Part shown: positions 1-8,841 of the stretch, piece by piece
Layout of the letters: the number at the start of each line of letters is the position of its first letter
Position numbering within the stretch: the first letter of the stretch is position 1
Assembly (NCBI GenBank): GCA_900472485.1
Contig: UCII01000006.1
Coordinates: forward strand, 124,001-188,000
Origin: Hyphomicrobiales bacterium
GTDB taxonomy: Bacteria > Pseudomonadota > Alphaproteobacteria > Rhizobiales > Rhizobiaceae
DNA length: 64,000 nt
Direction: 5' to 3'
Notes under the pieces: generated by a model
Seen by the model: the letters and a program-made list of their open reading frames with translations, nothing else
Database searches by the model: none
Told to the model about the DNA's origin: nothing
Translations under genes and position numbers: made by a program

Positions 1-653
1 CGCATATCGACATTGCAATGGGTCAAAAGGCCGATGAAAGCCGTGACAGCACCGATCCAAAGGAAGACCGGCAACGGCGCGCCGAGCAGATAGAGCGGAA
101 TCTGACCGAGCGCGATCTTGAACAGAGTATCGATGACGTGAAAACGGCCTGTGTTGATGACCCATAGCCGTTCGACGCTGTGGTGCAGCGCATGAAAGCG
201 CCAGAGCGACAGATGCTCATGCGCCAGGCGATGCGCCATATAGAGACCAAACTCGGCGATGACGAGGCCGAGCACCACCTGGAACGCCATAGGCCATTGA
301 TCCGGCCAGAAATGCGAATGGTAGCTCAGCGCCGGCTGCGCGACTGTCGCGACTGCCATCGGGAAAGATGTGCCGATCGCAGCGGCGATCTGCACGCCGC
401 CCTTGTTCAGCAGCGTGTGGGCGATATCGTTGAAGGTCTCGCCATCGCGCTTCTGCCAAGTCTTCTCGTAAGGCATCAACCGCTCGAAGAGGGCAATGAT
501 GGCTACCGTTGAAAGATAGACGACATTGAACCAGAGAAGATGCATATCCGACTGGAAGGCGAAATAGGCTCCCGTTAGTCCACCGCACAGGATGGCTGGC
601 CACAACAGGGGGGAAACAGCAGCGTAAAGACGCGAACTGCTTTGAAATGTCAT
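1..653 (-). CDS. Sterol desaturase / fatty acid hydroxylase family protein (partial, 3' end outside window)
   Basis: Membrane di-iron oxygenase family that hydroxylates or desaturates lipids. The reading frame is open from the ATG at 653 to the window edge, so only the first ~217 residues are present. Family histidine boxes are readable: HRLAHEH (residues ~139-145), then HALHH (~153-157), and HCN near the end of the visible part. Hydrophobic stretches lie at roughly residues 15-55 and 170-210. A GAGG ribosome-binding site sits 8 bases before the ATG. The gene is divergent from the acetyltransferase at 784. The family is clear from the histidine spacing; the lipid substrate is unknown. Confidence 0.85.
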   Translation of the reverse strand, partial: MTFQSSSRLYAAVSPLLWPAILCGGLTGAYFAFQSDMHLLWFNVVYLSTVAIIALFERLMPYEKTWQKRDGETFNDIAHTLLNKGGVQIAAAIGTSFPMAVATVAQPALSYHSHFWPDQWPMAFQVVLGLVIAEFGLYMAHRLAHEHLSLWRFHALHHSVERLWVINTGRFHVIDTLFKIALGQIPLYLLGAPLPVFLWIGAVTAFIGLLTHCNVDM

Positions 654-783
654 TCCATCAACCTCAGATTCTGATCGGCGAAATAGCGCGTGAATATGCG
701 CGATATGTAGCGCGATGATTGTGGAGTCGAAAGCGAAATTTTTCCGTTGGCCGGCAACAGGCAGTTGGATAGGAGATCAAGAC

Positions 784-1224
784 ATGCGCATAGAGCAGGC
801 GGCAGACGAACATCTGGAGGCGTGGGCGCGGTTGCGCGTCGAACTTTGGCCCCATAGTTCGCTCGAACATCATCGGGCGGAACTGGCGCAATTTCGCGCT
901 GATGAAAATGCTTCTGCGTTTGTCGCGATCGATTCTGTCGGTCATGTCGTCGGTTTTGCCGAAGCGACATTGCGGCACGATTACGTCAATGGCTGCGAGA
1001 CTTCGCCGGTCCTATTCCTGGAGGGCATCTATGTGCGTCCCGAAGATCGGCGGGGAGGGGCGGCGCGGGCGCTTTGCCAGGCTGTCGCCACCTGGGGGCG
1101 GGAGGCTGGCTGCACCGAGTTTGCTTCGGATGCACTGATCGACAATCTTGCGAGCCACGCCTTTCATGCCGCGCTCGGTTTCGTCGAAACCAGGCGCGTG
1201 GTCTATTTTCGCAAGCTGCTATAG
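784..1224 (+). CDS. GNAT acetyltransferase, aminoglycoside 6'-N-acetyltransferase-like
   Basis: A 146-residue single-domain GNAT protein. The opening (MRIEQA, WARLRVELWPH) and the central FLEGIYVRPEDRRGGAARAL block, with the acetyl-CoA-binding R-x-x-G-x-A loop, resemble the AAC(6') type I family. The ATG at 784 is preferred over the upstream in-frame starts because AGGAG lies 8 bases before it. Family members acetylate the 6'-amino group of aminoglycosides, but many chromosomal homologues have unknown substrates, so resistance is an inference. It is convergent with the next GNAT gene, with only 22 bases between the stops. Confidence 0.8.
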   Translation: MRIEQAADEHLEAWARLRVELWPHSSLEHHRAELAQFRADENASAFVAIDSVGHVVGFAEATLRHDYVNGCETSPVLFLEGIYVRPEDRRGGAARALCQAVATWGREAGCTEFASDALIDNLASHAFHAALGFVETRRVVYFRKLL

Positions 1225-1246
1225 GCCCGGAGCTACGGGACTGTGC

Positions 1247-1909
1247 CTAGGCGAATGTCAATTTCGTCTTCTGCTGGCCAGCCTCATCGAAATTCTCCGG
1301 GCTCAGCCAGCGCTCGTAGCCGGCCTTCAGGCGCGGCCAGTCGGCGTCGATCATGGCGAACCAGGCCGTGTCGCGATTCTGGCCCTTTGCGACCATGTGC
1401 TGGCGGAAAATGCCTTCGTAAACGAAGCCGAAGCGTTCGGCTGCCCGCTTCGACGGTTCGTTGAGGTTGTTGCACTTCCATTCGAAGCGGCGATAGCCGA
1501 GCGTGTCGAAGACGTAGGATGCAAAAAGATAGAGCGTTTCCGTGGTCACGCGGCTGCGGGCGATGGCGGGTCCCCAGAGGATGCTGCCGATTTCGATGAC
1601 GCCATGCGCGTTGTCGATGCGCATCAATGCCTGCCGGCCCTCGGCGCGTCCGGTCCGCTTGTCGATCGTCGCGAAGAAGAGCGGATCGGCGCTGGATGCG
1701 GCTTTCTCGAGCCAGGGCGAAAAGGCGGCGCGATCGGCCGGGGCATCCTCGAAAAGATAGCGAAAGCGATCTTCCGCGCCGGGTGCGCGGGCTGAGGCAA
1801 GGAGATCGTCGCCATGACGGACCGCCTCGAGTGGCTCGATCCTGACGTAGCGGCCGTCAAGGGGAATGCGCTCGGGGCGGGCGACGCCCTTCCAGTTCGT
1901 GAGATCCAT
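1247..1909 (-). CDS. GNAT family N-acetyltransferase, RimJ/RimL type
   Basis: 220 residues with the RimJ/RimL layout. An N-terminal segment (residues 1-60) sets out the ligand strand (RYVRIEPLE), then IEIGSILWGPAIARSRVTTE gives the cofactor-binding region, and RRFEWKCNNLNEPSKRAAERF carries the N-x-x-S-x-R-x-x-E-x-x-G-F motif typical of this subfamily. Such proteins acetylate N-terminal or small amine groups; the target here is unknown. It reads toward the AAC-like gene and lies just downstream, on the same strand, of the flavin split-barrel gene (29-base gap), so the two may be cotranscribed. Confidence 0.85.
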   Translation of the reverse strand: MDLTNWKGVARPERIPLDGRYVRIEPLEAVRHGDDLLASARAPGAEDRFRYLFEDAPADRAAFSPWLEKAASSADPLFFATIDKRTGRAEGRQALMRIDNAHGVIEIGSILWGPAIARSRVTTETLYLFASYVFDTLGYRRFEWKCNNLNEPSKRAAERFGFVYEGIFRQHMVAKGQNRDTAWFAMIDADWPRLKAGYERWLSPENFDEAGQQKTKLTFA

Positions 1910-1938
1910 ATCAAAGTCCTTTGGTCATCAAATGTAGT

Positions 1939-2622
1939 TCAGCGAAGCCGGCCGGATTGTATCAGGTCCGCAAGGGATTGTGGCAGTTCCATTCCATCGG
2001 GCAAGCCGGGGGCGGGCTGTGGTGATACCAGGCGGCTTTCGATGGGCAGAACGCCAGCCCAGACGGGATGATCCGCTTCGTCTTTATCGCCCGGCGGCCC
2101 ATTGCGGATCTTGGCGGAGGCCTCGTCGATTTTCATCCGCATGACCGAAGTCGCCTTGACCTCCTGCTTGCTCATCGATCTGAGGCTATCCCAGCGGCCG
2201 GGAAACAGGTCTTCGATCAGGCGGCGCAGTGCAGCGGTCTTTTCCTCGACATCATCGACAAGACGGGCCGTGCCGAAAACCATGGCTGAGCGATAGTTGA
2301 CGGAATGGTTGAAGGCCGAGCGGGCAAGCACATAGCCGTCGATGATGCTGCAGGTCAGACAGACCGGCATGTCTTCGGCGGCGCGCAGGAAGCGGCTGGC
2401 GGACGAGCCGTGCCAATAGACGTAATCGCCTTCGCGCCAATGCATGGTCGGCGTCACATAGGGCGCACCATTGATGACATAGCCGACGTGACAGAGCGGG
2501 GCGGCATCCAGAATGGCATGGACATCGGCATGGGCGTGGCTGCCGCGCTTCGGGCTGCGCCGCACGCGGGTGCGCTCGGTGGTCGGGTAGGTGCTGGTAT
2601 CAGGTGGATAGTGATCGGCCAT
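1939..2622 (-). CDS. Pyridoxamine 5'-phosphate oxidase-related FMN-binding split-barrel protein
   Basis: 227 residues. The core at residues 30-165 matches the NimA / PNPOx-like flavin split barrel: a strand pair (CHVGYVINGAPYVTPTMHW), then YVYWHGSSASRFLRA, then the SVNYRSAMVFGTA strand. Family members bind FMN or a related cofactor and reduce or oxidise small substrates. The gene is divergent from a MocR regulator whose aminotransferase-like domain needs PLP, with 94 bases between starts. That pairing of a PNPOx-like enzyme with a MocR regulator is common and suggests the regulator controls this gene, probably through B6 or a related metabolite. The substrate is not deducible. Confidence 0.8.
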   Translation of the reverse strand: MADHYPPDTSTYPTTERTRVRRSPKRGSHAHADVHAILDAAPLCHVGYVINGAPYVTPTMHWREGDYVYWHGSSASRFLRAAEDMPVCLTCSIIDGYVLARSAFNHSVNYRSAMVFGTARLVDDVEEKTAALRRLIEDLFPGRWDSLRSMSKQEVKATSVMRMKIDEASAKIRNGPPGDKDEADHPVWAGVLPIESRLVSPQPAPGLPDGMELPQSLADLIQSGRLR

Positions 2623-2716
2623 ATCTTCCTCACAGATCGGGCGTTGATCTCTGCCAGCAAAGAGGTAGGCTATAAACAGCCAGTTTTTTGATTTTTAGCA
2701 GACCAGTTGAGGTTTC

Positions 2717-4141
2717 ATGACAGCGGTGGCGCAGTGGCCGGCACTGGACCGGATTTCGGGCGATTTGGAGGGGCAAGTCTACCGCCTGATGCGCGACCGC
2801 ATCCTGCACGGGCAGTTGCCGCCAGGGCAGCGCGTGCCGTCGACGCGGGTAATGGCCGTCTCGTTCGGCGTTGCGCGGTCGACCGTGGTCAACGCCTATG
2901 ATCGGCTCAAGGCGGAAGGCTACCTTCACTCGACATCAGGTGCGGCGACACGCGTCGCGGCATTCCCGACGACGCCATTGTCGGGGCAGTCCGCACCACC
3001 GTCGCCAAATCTGCCGCGCGTTACGGAATTCAAAAGGGGAGGATTGTTCGAGCCGGGGGTGCCCGATGTCTCGACCTTTCCCCATGCCGCATGGGCGCGC
3101 TGTCTCGGTGCTCGGGGCCGATCGCTGCGGGTGCATGATCTCGGCTACAGCGATCATGGCGGCGTTCGCGAGTTGTGCGAGGCTATACTCGAGCACATCT
3201 CGGCGACACGTGGCGTGGTCGCCCGCCCCGAGCAGATCGTGATCGTGCCATCGACGGGTGCCGCAATCGGGTTGCTTGCGAGCCTATTGCTTCAGCCGGA
3301 TCATCCGGGTGACATCGCCTGGATGGAGGACCCCGGCTATGCCAGCGCGCAGGCGATCCTGCGGATGGCTGGGGCCAGCCTCGTGGCGGTGCCTTGTAAT
3401 GCCGAGGGCATCGATGTCGCGCAAGGGACCGGGCCATCGCCGCGACTGATCTATGTCACGCCCTCGCATCAATATCCGACCGGCGTGACCATGAGCCTGT
3501 CGCGCCGTCTCGCGTTGCTGGAATTCGCTCGCGCCAATGGCGCGATCGTGCTGGAAGACGATTACGACAGCGAGTTCCAATATGCGTCGCGCCCCATCGC
3601 CGCCCTGCAGGGCATCGATCGTGGCGAAGTGGTCGCCTATATCGGCACCTTTTCGAAGACTCTCGCGCCCGGTCTGCGCGTCGCTTATGCCGTCATTCCC
3701 TCGCGGCTTCTGGCGGCGACCGAGGCCGTGCAGCGGCTGAGAGGGGCGGTCGTGCCCGTTCATATCCAGGCCGCCTTGGCCGATTTCATGCGTGAGGGGC
3801 GGTTTCGTGCGCATCTCAGGCAGATGAACGCTATTTATGCGGAACGCATGGCAGCAACCGTCGAAGCACTCAATCGTCACTGCGGCAATTGGTTAGAGGT
3901 TGGAGCGGGTGGCGGCGGGTTGCAGCTGGCAAGTTGGTTCCGTGACGCAAAGATCGATGATGTCGCCGTCGCGCGCGCAATTAACTCCAACGGTTTCGCC
4001 GTGCGGCCGATCTCGGCGCTGTATCTCGGCTCAGCGCGACCTGGGCTGCTGCTTGGTATCGCGCGCATGGAAGCTCAGGCTGCGGATGCTGCAGCGGCAA
4101 GGATTGCCAGGCTGCTTGCGACGATGCCCGTCAACGCCTGA
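2717..4141 (+). CDS. MocR-type PLP-dependent transcriptional regulator (GntR HTH + aminotransferase domain)
   Basis: 474 residues. A GntR winged helix occupies residues ~15-80 (GQLPPGQRVPSTRVMA, GVARSTVVNAYDRL), followed by a linker and a fold-type I aminotransferase domain (residues ~115-465). The PLP-binding lysine is Lys314 in the TFSKTLAPGLR motif, preceded by EDDYDSEF and TPSHQYPTG. MocR proteins sense PLP or amino-group ligands and activate or repress neighbouring genes. It is divergent from the PNPOx-like gene, which is the likely target. Its 3' end overlaps the convergent AraC gene by 11 bases. Confidence 0.92.
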   Translation: MTAVAQWPALDRISGDLEGQVYRLMRDRILHGQLPPGQRVPSTRVMAVSFGVARSTVVNAYDRLKAEGYLHSTSGAATRVAAFPTTPLSGQSAPPSPNLPRVTEFKRGGLFEPGVPDVSTFPHAAWARCLGARGRSLRVHDLGYSDHGGVRELCEAILEHISATRGVVARPEQIVIVPSTGAAIGLLASLLLQPDHPGDIAWMEDPGYASAQAILRMAGASLVAVPCNAEGIDVAQGTGPSPRLIYVTPSHQYPTGVTMSLSRRLALLEFARANGAIVLEDDYDSEFQYASRPIAALQGIDRGEVVAYIGTFSKTLAPGLRVAYAVIPSRLLAATEAVQRLRGAVVPVHIQAALADFMREGRFRAHLRQMNAIYAERMAATVEALNRHCGNWLEVGAGGGGLQLASWFRDAKIDDVAVARAINSNGFAVRPISALYLGSARPGLLLGIARMEAQAADAAAARIARLLATMPVNA

Positions 4142-4994
4142 GGAACATCGCCCGGTATTCGCGCGGTGTCATACCTTTCAGCGCCCTGAACTGCCTGTTG
4201 AAATTGGCAAGCGAGGCATAGCCGACGGAATCGCTAATATGATGGATCGCCTGGTCAGTGGAGGAGAGGCGGGCGCAGGCATCGCCGATGCGCATGCGCA
4301 TGAGATAGTCCGATATCGTTCCGCCGGTATGGCGGCGAAACATGCGGTGCAAGCCGGAGATGCTGAGCGCCGCGATATCGGCCAGTTCATCGAGGCTGAT
4401 CGCGCGGGCATAATGGAGATGCATATGCGTGAGAACACGGTCGATACGCTCGCGGCTTTCCTTGAGATCCGGAGCCTGCGCCGGCGCGCTGGCAAGCGGC
4501 GTGGCGTGCCGGTCTTCCGCGATCCTCACCAGAATGCCGAGCAGGGTCAGAAGGCGCTCGACAGGCGGCTTTTCGAAAATGGTTTCGAAGGCGGGGCGGA
4601 CGGCAGTCGAGGTCGTCTGCGAAAAGCGCAGGCCGTTATGTCCACGCCGCAGCATCGCTTCGATCGACCGGAATTCGACGGCGCTGCCTGTTATCTGCAA
4701 AAGCCAGTCGCGATTGAACCAGAGCACCAAGGCGATATGCGGCTTTTCTTCCTCGATCTTGGCGCGTGAAACCCAGCTATGCGGCAGATTGGGGCCGACG
4801 AGAACGAGATCGCCGTCTTCATAGTCGCCGCTATGATCGCCGATGAAGCGCTGTCCGATGGAATTCAGCGTCAGCGTCAGTTCGAATTCCGGATGGTGAT
4901 GCCACTGAAACGGAATGCAGTCGTCAAGCCGGCGGTTCAGCATGCTCCAGGACGCTTCCGGCGAACGGGGCAGGACTTCAAGATAGGGCCTCAT
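4131..4994 (-). CDS. AraC family transcriptional regulator
   Basis: 287 residues. An N-terminal cupin-like sensing domain (residues ~1-150, including HHHPEFELTLTL near the start) is followed by a C-terminal AraC pair of helix-turn-helix motifs (residues ~185-285: SLDELADIAALSISGLHRMF, then ISDSVGYASLANFNRQFR and GMTPREYR). The gene is divergent from the phytanoyl-CoA dioxygenase-like gene at 5128 with 133 bases between, so that gene is the obvious candidate target. The effector is unknown. Confidence 0.9.
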   Translation of the reverse strand: MRPYLEVLPRSPEASWSMLNRRLDDCIPFQWHHHPEFELTLTLNSIGQRFIGDHSGDYEDGDLVLVGPNLPHSWVSRAKIEEEKPHIALVLWFNRDWLLQITGSAVEFRSIEAMLRRGHNGLRFSQTTSTAVRPAFETIFEKPPVERLLTLLGILVRIAEDRHATPLASAPAQAPDLKESRERIDRVLTHMHLHYARAISLDELADIAALSISGLHRMFRRHTGGTISDYLMRMRIGDACARLSSTDQAIHHISDSVGYASLANFNRQFRALKGMTPREYRAMFLRR

Positions 4995-5127
4995 GGGGCG
5001 TCCGTTGCATAGCAGAAGCCAGAATAGTATCAGAATTGGCCAGAGCCAGGCAACATGAGCGCGAGCTTCGGCGCTACAAGTTTTCCGTCACCCGAATCAA
5101 AAGGGGTAGCCAAGATGGAGGAAACTT

Positions 5128-6063
5128 ATGCAGCCTGCCTTGAAACGAGACGCGCACCCGACCGCATCCGCGGTCACGACGCAATTGAAGGATATCCAGA
5201 AGACATTGCCGCTCAGAGTGCTATCGAAGGACGATTGGCAGCATTGGATCACAAAGGGCTATGTGATCGTGCGGCAGGCTGTGCCGGCTGTCAATGTCGA
5301 GCGGCTTGCCGATCTCTTGTGGCGTTTTGACGAGAAGGACCCGAACGATCCCTCCACCTGGTATGCGCTGCAGCGGCGTGAGCACAAGATGAAAGAGCTC
5401 AACAATACCGGCATGCTGGAGATCTATAATCACCAGTATCTCTGGGACAACCGCATGGAAAAGCGGATCTACGATGTCTTCGTCGACATCTGGGATCGGG
5501 AGGATCTCTGGGTCACCATCGATCGTGCCAATCTCAATCCGCCGAAGAAGGTGAAGGGCAATCCGAACGGCTTCATTCACTGGGATGTCGACACTTCGAT
5601 CCGTCCGCTGCCGATCGGCGTTCAGGGCGTTTTGAGCCTGAAGAAGCAGGATGGCGATGTCGGCGGATTTCAGTGTGTGCCGCAGCTTTTCGAGCATTTC
5701 GAGGAATGGGAAAAGACTCAGCCGGCGGATCGCGATCCTATGCATCCCGACATGACCGGCCTCTCGGTCGTCAATATCGACATGGAGCCGGGCGATCTGA
5801 TGATCTTTAACTCGCTGCTCGCGCACGGCGTCCGTCCCAACCATTCGGACAACCGCGTTCGCATGGCGCAGTACATCTCCATGCATCCGGCGGAATACGA
5901 CAATGTTGCCGAACGCGAAGAACGGATCCGTCTGTGGAGGGAACTGGATTCCCCGAAACGCGACGCCTTTCCTGGCGATCCCCGTGAATGGGAAAAGCAC
6001 AATGCGACGACGGCCGAACTCACGCCGCTCGGCGAAAAGCTGCTGGGTCTCAAGCGCTGGTGA
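5128..6063 (+). CDS. Phytanoyl-CoA dioxygenase family protein (Fe(II)/2-oxoglutarate oxygenase)
   Basis: 311 residues. The facial triad is readable as His151-x-Asp153 (IHWDVD) and His233 (LLAHGVRPN), with Arg243 (NRVRMAQY) as the probable 2-oxoglutarate carboxylate ligand, all at the spacing expected of PhyH-family enzymes. The start is supported by GGAGGAAACTT before the ATG at 5128. Family members hydroxylate diverse small molecules; nothing here fixes the substrate. It stands alone, with a divergent AraC regulator upstream and a strong hairpin terminator downstream. Confidence 0.88.
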   Translation: MQPALKRDAHPTASAVTTQLKDIQKTLPLRVLSKDDWQHWITKGYVIVRQAVPAVNVERLADLLWRFDEKDPNDPSTWYALQRREHKMKELNNTGMLEIYNHQYLWDNRMEKRIYDVFVDIWDREDLWVTIDRANLNPPKKVKGNPNGFIHWDVDTSIRPLPIGVQGVLSLKKQDGDVGGFQCVPQLFEHFEEWEKTQPADRDPMHPDMTGLSVVNIDMEPGDLMIFNSLLAHGVRPNHSDNRVRMAQYISMHPAEYDNVAEREERIRLWRELDSPKRDAFPGDPREWEKHNATTAELTPLGEKLLGLKRW

Positions 6064-6090
6064 GCGACCGCGACTAACTTCAAAAAATAT

Positions 6091-6111
6091 CGAGCGGCTC
6101 GTGGCCGCTCG
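6091..6111 (+). terminator. Hairpin terminator after the PhyH-family gene
   Basis: Perfect 8-bp stem CGAGCGGC / GCCGCTCG with a 5-base loop, followed by ATTTAGTT. It lies between convergent genes (the oxygenase ending at 6063 and the phosphatase ending at 6149), so it may work in both directions. Confidence 0.7.
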
Positions 6112-6148
6112 ATTTAGTTATGCCGATGCGGGGATCAGTGCGCGGCCG

Positions 6149-6730
6149 TCAGATTTCGTTCCAGCGGCGGATGACCGGCTCGGTCAGGTCGTGCTCATAA
6201 CCAAGCACGCTGATGCTCGTGGTATCGAGAACCAGATGCGCGCCACCTTCCGGCGGCAGGCCGACCCAGCGGGCGGCGAAGACGCGCAGGAAATGGGCGC
6301 TGGAGAAGATCAGGACGGAGCCATTGATGCCGCGAAGCTCGCCGATGATCCGGTCGGCGCGGGCGCCGACATCGGCGGCAGATTCGCCGTTCGGGCAGCC
6401 GTCGCGAAAGACCTGCCAGCCGGGGCGTTCGGCAAGGATCGCCTTGGTGGTGATGCCCTCATAGGCGCCGTAATCCCACTCCGCCAAATCGTCCTTGACG
6501 ACGCGGCGATCACCAAAGCCAGCCAGCGTGCAGGTATTTTGCGCGCGCTGGGAGGGGCTGGACCAGACGGCGGCGAAATCGATGGCGGGCAGGCGACCAG
6601 CGAGTTTGCGGGCGGCCTCTTCGCCAGCAGCGGTCAGGGGAATATCGGTCCGGCCCGTGTGCCTGCCGGAAAGGCTCCACTCCGTCTGTCCGTGGCGTAC
6701 CAGATAGACTTCGGGATAGGCGCTGCTCAT
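6149..6730 (-). CDS. Histidine phosphatase family protein (phosphoglycerate mutase-like)
   Basis: 193 residues from the ATG at 6730, chosen because AAAGGAG lies 7 bases before it; a start 18 bases upstream would bury that site. The catalytic phosphohistidine is His13 in LVRHGQTEW. The second pocket histidine appears in FSSAHFLRV, and the acid residue lies in LAEWDYGAYEG. These are the marks of the dPGM/broad-specificity phosphatase branch (GpmB/CobC-like). The substrate cannot be read from sequence, and no cobalamin genes are nearby. Confidence 0.87.
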   Translation of the reverse strand: MSSAYPEVYLVRHGQTEWSLSGRHTGRTDIPLTAAGEEAARKLAGRLPAIDFAAVWSSPSQRAQNTCTLAGFGDRRVVKDDLAEWDYGAYEGITTKAILAERPGWQVFRDGCPNGESAADVGARADRIIGELRGINGSVLIFSSAHFLRVFAARWVGLPPEGGAHLVLDTTSISVLGYEHDLTEPVIRRWNEI

Positions 6731-6820
6731 GCCGTTTCTCCTTTGCATTTGCCGTGCGAAATTCTTCGCATCTGCGAAAGCGTCTGTCGAGAGCTAAAGC
6801 GGATTGGCAGCTGACCCCAC

Positions 6821-6854
6821 AACCCTCTGCAAATCCAAGCGCTTGCAGAGGGTT
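6821..6854 (-). terminator. Long hairpin downstream of the small membrane-protein operon
   Basis: Perfect 12-bp inverted repeat AACCCTCTGCAA / TTGCAGAGGGTT with a 10-base loop, just past the stop at 6862. The minus-strand product has only a short T run after the stem, so termination strength is uncertain. Confidence 0.55.
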
Positions 6855-6861
6855 CTGAATC

Positions 6862-7068
6862 TCATCGTTTCACAGCGCGGCGGACGCTGTAGAACAGGAT
6901 GACAAGGCAACCGACCAATAGCAGAAACCCGCCTGCGAGCGGCGGCATGGCGAGAAACTCCACTGCGCCGCCAATGACAAGGATGAGGATGAGGCAGAGC
7001 GTGGCTAAGCTGCCGTCATCGATAAACATGCCGACCAGCTCGGAGAGGGCGATGCGCAGGATGGTCAT
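6862..7068 (-). CDS. Small integral membrane protein, unknown function
   Basis: 68 residues with two predicted membrane segments (about residues 20-38 and 42-60) and a basic tail (SVRRAVKR). The start codon overlaps the stop of the upstream gene as ATGA, which indicates translational coupling and a shared operon with the COG4280-like membrane protein. I do not recognise a named family. A longer in-frame extension exists upstream but would lie inside the preceding gene. Confidence 0.65.
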   Translation of the reverse strand: MTILRIALSELVGMFIDDGSLATLCLILILVIGGAVEFLAMPPLAGGFLLLVGCLVILFYSVRRAVKR

Positions 7069-7811
7069 TGGGCTGCCTTTGCTGTTGGATTGCCGCGCGT
7101 GGCGCGGATGATGGCGTAGGAGGCAAGCGAGACGATCGCGAAGATGGCGATCAGCGCGAGATCCTCGCCCGGCCAATGCGCGCCGATGCCTTCGCCGGTC
7201 CAGAAGATGCCGAAGCTTGTCAGCATGAGACCAACGACGAATTTAAGGGTATTTTCGGGCACGGTAGCGAGCGGGCGATGCACCAGCAGCCCGATCAGCA
7301 TGACGAGCACGAAGGCGGCGAGCGCGCCGAGGCCGGCATAGAGCGTCAGGCCATGGGCACCGCCGACAGCAATGACGATAAAGACCACTTCGACACCTTC
7401 GAGCAGCACCGCCTTGAAGGCGGCAAGGCCGGCGAGATAATCGGCACGGCGATCGGTCGACTGCGCCTGCAGGGCGGCCGTCTCTTTCGAGAAGGCCGCT
7501 TCCTCGTCGTGCAGGGCGATGACGCCGAGCGAGCGGAGAATGGCTTTACGCAGCCAGCGCATGCCGAAGAGGATCAACAGAACGCCGACGACGAATTGCA
7601 GGATTTCGATCGGGATCAGCGCCAGCAGCGGTCCGAAGATGAGAACGAGGGCCGCCAGCACGGCAAGCGCAAGCGCGGCGCCGGTCAGTGCCGGGCGCCA
7701 GCTTCGCGTGACGCCGACGGCAAGAACGATGGTGAAGGCCTCGACGACCTCGACGAAGGAGCCGAGGAAGGATGCCGTCACGGTGGAGAGAATGGGTGTG
7801 AGGCTGTTCAT
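7065..7811 (-). CDS. COG4280-like predicted membrane protein with internal repeat
   Basis: 248 residues with about six membrane helices. Two related acidic motifs, FVEVVEAFTIVLAVG near residue 18 and LLEGVEVVFIVIAVG near residue 136, suggest two inverted or repeated halves. This layout resembles the UPF0016/GDT1-like cation-transporter superfamily, in which acidic residues in paired motifs bind the ion. A role in metal-ion or cation movement is therefore an inference from architecture only. The gene is coupled (ATGA) to the following 68-residue membrane protein. Confidence 0.7.
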   Translation of the reverse strand: MNSLTPILSTVTASFLGSFVEVVEAFTIVLAVGVTRSWRPALTGAALALAVLAALVLIFGPLLALIPIEILQFVVGVLLILFGMRWLRKAILRSLGVIALHDEEAAFSKETAALQAQSTDRRADYLAGLAAFKAVLLEGVEVVFIVIAVGGAHGLTLYAGLGALAAFVLVMLIGLLVHRPLATVPENTLKFVVGLMLTSFGIFWTGEGIGAHWPGEDLALIAIFAIVSLASYAIIRATRGNPTAKAAQ

Positions 7812-7931
7812 GAATTGATTCCCGAATGACGGTTAGGGTTTTGAAATCGTGCGATATTTTCCGAACTGTTCTTCCTCATGTGCCAGGTGAGCTCACGCGT
7901 GAAGCACTCCGGCTTGGCGGTTGGTTGCCAT

Positions 7932-8831
7932 TCACTTGCGTTTCCTCGTGCCGCGTTTGCTCCATGATTTATCGAGCGCGCCACGTAGTTGGCTGAGCTG
8001 ATCGAGGCCGTCGATGGCGGCATCCTTGCCCTTCGCGGCCAGCGCGACGATCAAGGATTCGATCAGAACCAGCGTGCCGGCATGCATGGCGAGGTGGCCG
8101 GCATTGCCGCGCGGCACGGGCAGGGTTTCGGTCACCTTGTCGGCCGTGAGCAGGCCGAGATCATCGCTGATGAGGATGACCGGAACGCCATGTTTTCCCG
8201 CGTGGTCGAGGAGCACTTCGACTTCGCGATAGAGCGGCGCATAGGCCATAGCCAGCACCGCATCCCCCTTGCCGATCCAGAGCAGGCGATCCGCAAGCGC
8301 TATACCGGAGACCGAGAGCGCGTTGGTCGGCAGGCCGATGCGGTTGAACTGAAGACTGGCATAATCCGCCATGGCGCCCGAGGGGCCGATGCCGAAGACG
8401 TGACGTCGGGCTGCCTTGGCAAGAATATCGACACAGCGTTCGAAGCTTACGGCAAATTCCTCGCGTCGCAGAACATCCAAAGCCTGCTCGTGCATGCCGA
8501 TGACATGGTGAAGCGCATCGCTGGCCTGGCTGCCCGTTTCAGCCAGCGTGCGTTGCATCCGCGTTCCGGGTGATGGCGTTCCGGTCAGCTCCTCAAGCAA
8601 GGCGGCCCGCAACGTCGACAGGCTTTCGAAGCCGAGGGCGCGGGCGGTACGGACGACCGTCGCGTCGCTGGTGCCGGCGAGCTGCGCGATCTGGGCGGCC
8701 GAATTCAGCAGCGCAGCCTGCTTCTGATCGACGAAAAAACGCGCGATACGCTGCTCTGCGGGTGCGAGCGTCTCAATGACGTCGAGAACGCGGTCTTCGA
8801 AAGTGCGAGGTTTCTGCGTCGTTTCTGACAT
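7932..8831 (-). CDS. MurR/RpiR family transcriptional regulator
   Basis: 299 residues from the ATG at 8831. An N-terminal RpiR helix-turn-helix (residues ~15-85: LAPAEQRIARFF, AQLAGTSDATVVRTARALGF) is followed by a SIS sugar-phosphate isomerase-like domain (residues ~125-265, with FGIGPSGAMADYASLQFNRIG). RpiR regulators usually respond to phosphosugars. No sugar gene is adjacent, and the upstream region carries a pair of dyads that look like autoregulatory sites. The ORF could extend upstream to 8903, but that extension would translate the operator region. Confidence 0.88.
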   Translation of the reverse strand: MSETTQKPRTFEDRVLDVIETLAPAEQRIARFFVDQKQAALLNSAAQIAQLAGTSDATVVRTARALGFESLSTLRAALLEELTGTPSPGTRMQRTLAETGSQASDALHHVIGMHEQALDVLRREEFAVSFERCVDILAKAARRHVFGIGPSGAMADYASLQFNRIGLPTNALSVSGIALADRLLWIGKGDAVLAMAYAPLYREVEVLLDHAGKHGVPVILISDDLGLLTADKVTETLPVPRGNAGHLAMHAGTLVLIESLIVALAAKGKDAAIDGLDQLSQLRGALDKSWSKRGTRKRK

Positions 8832-8841
8832 CGGATATCTT

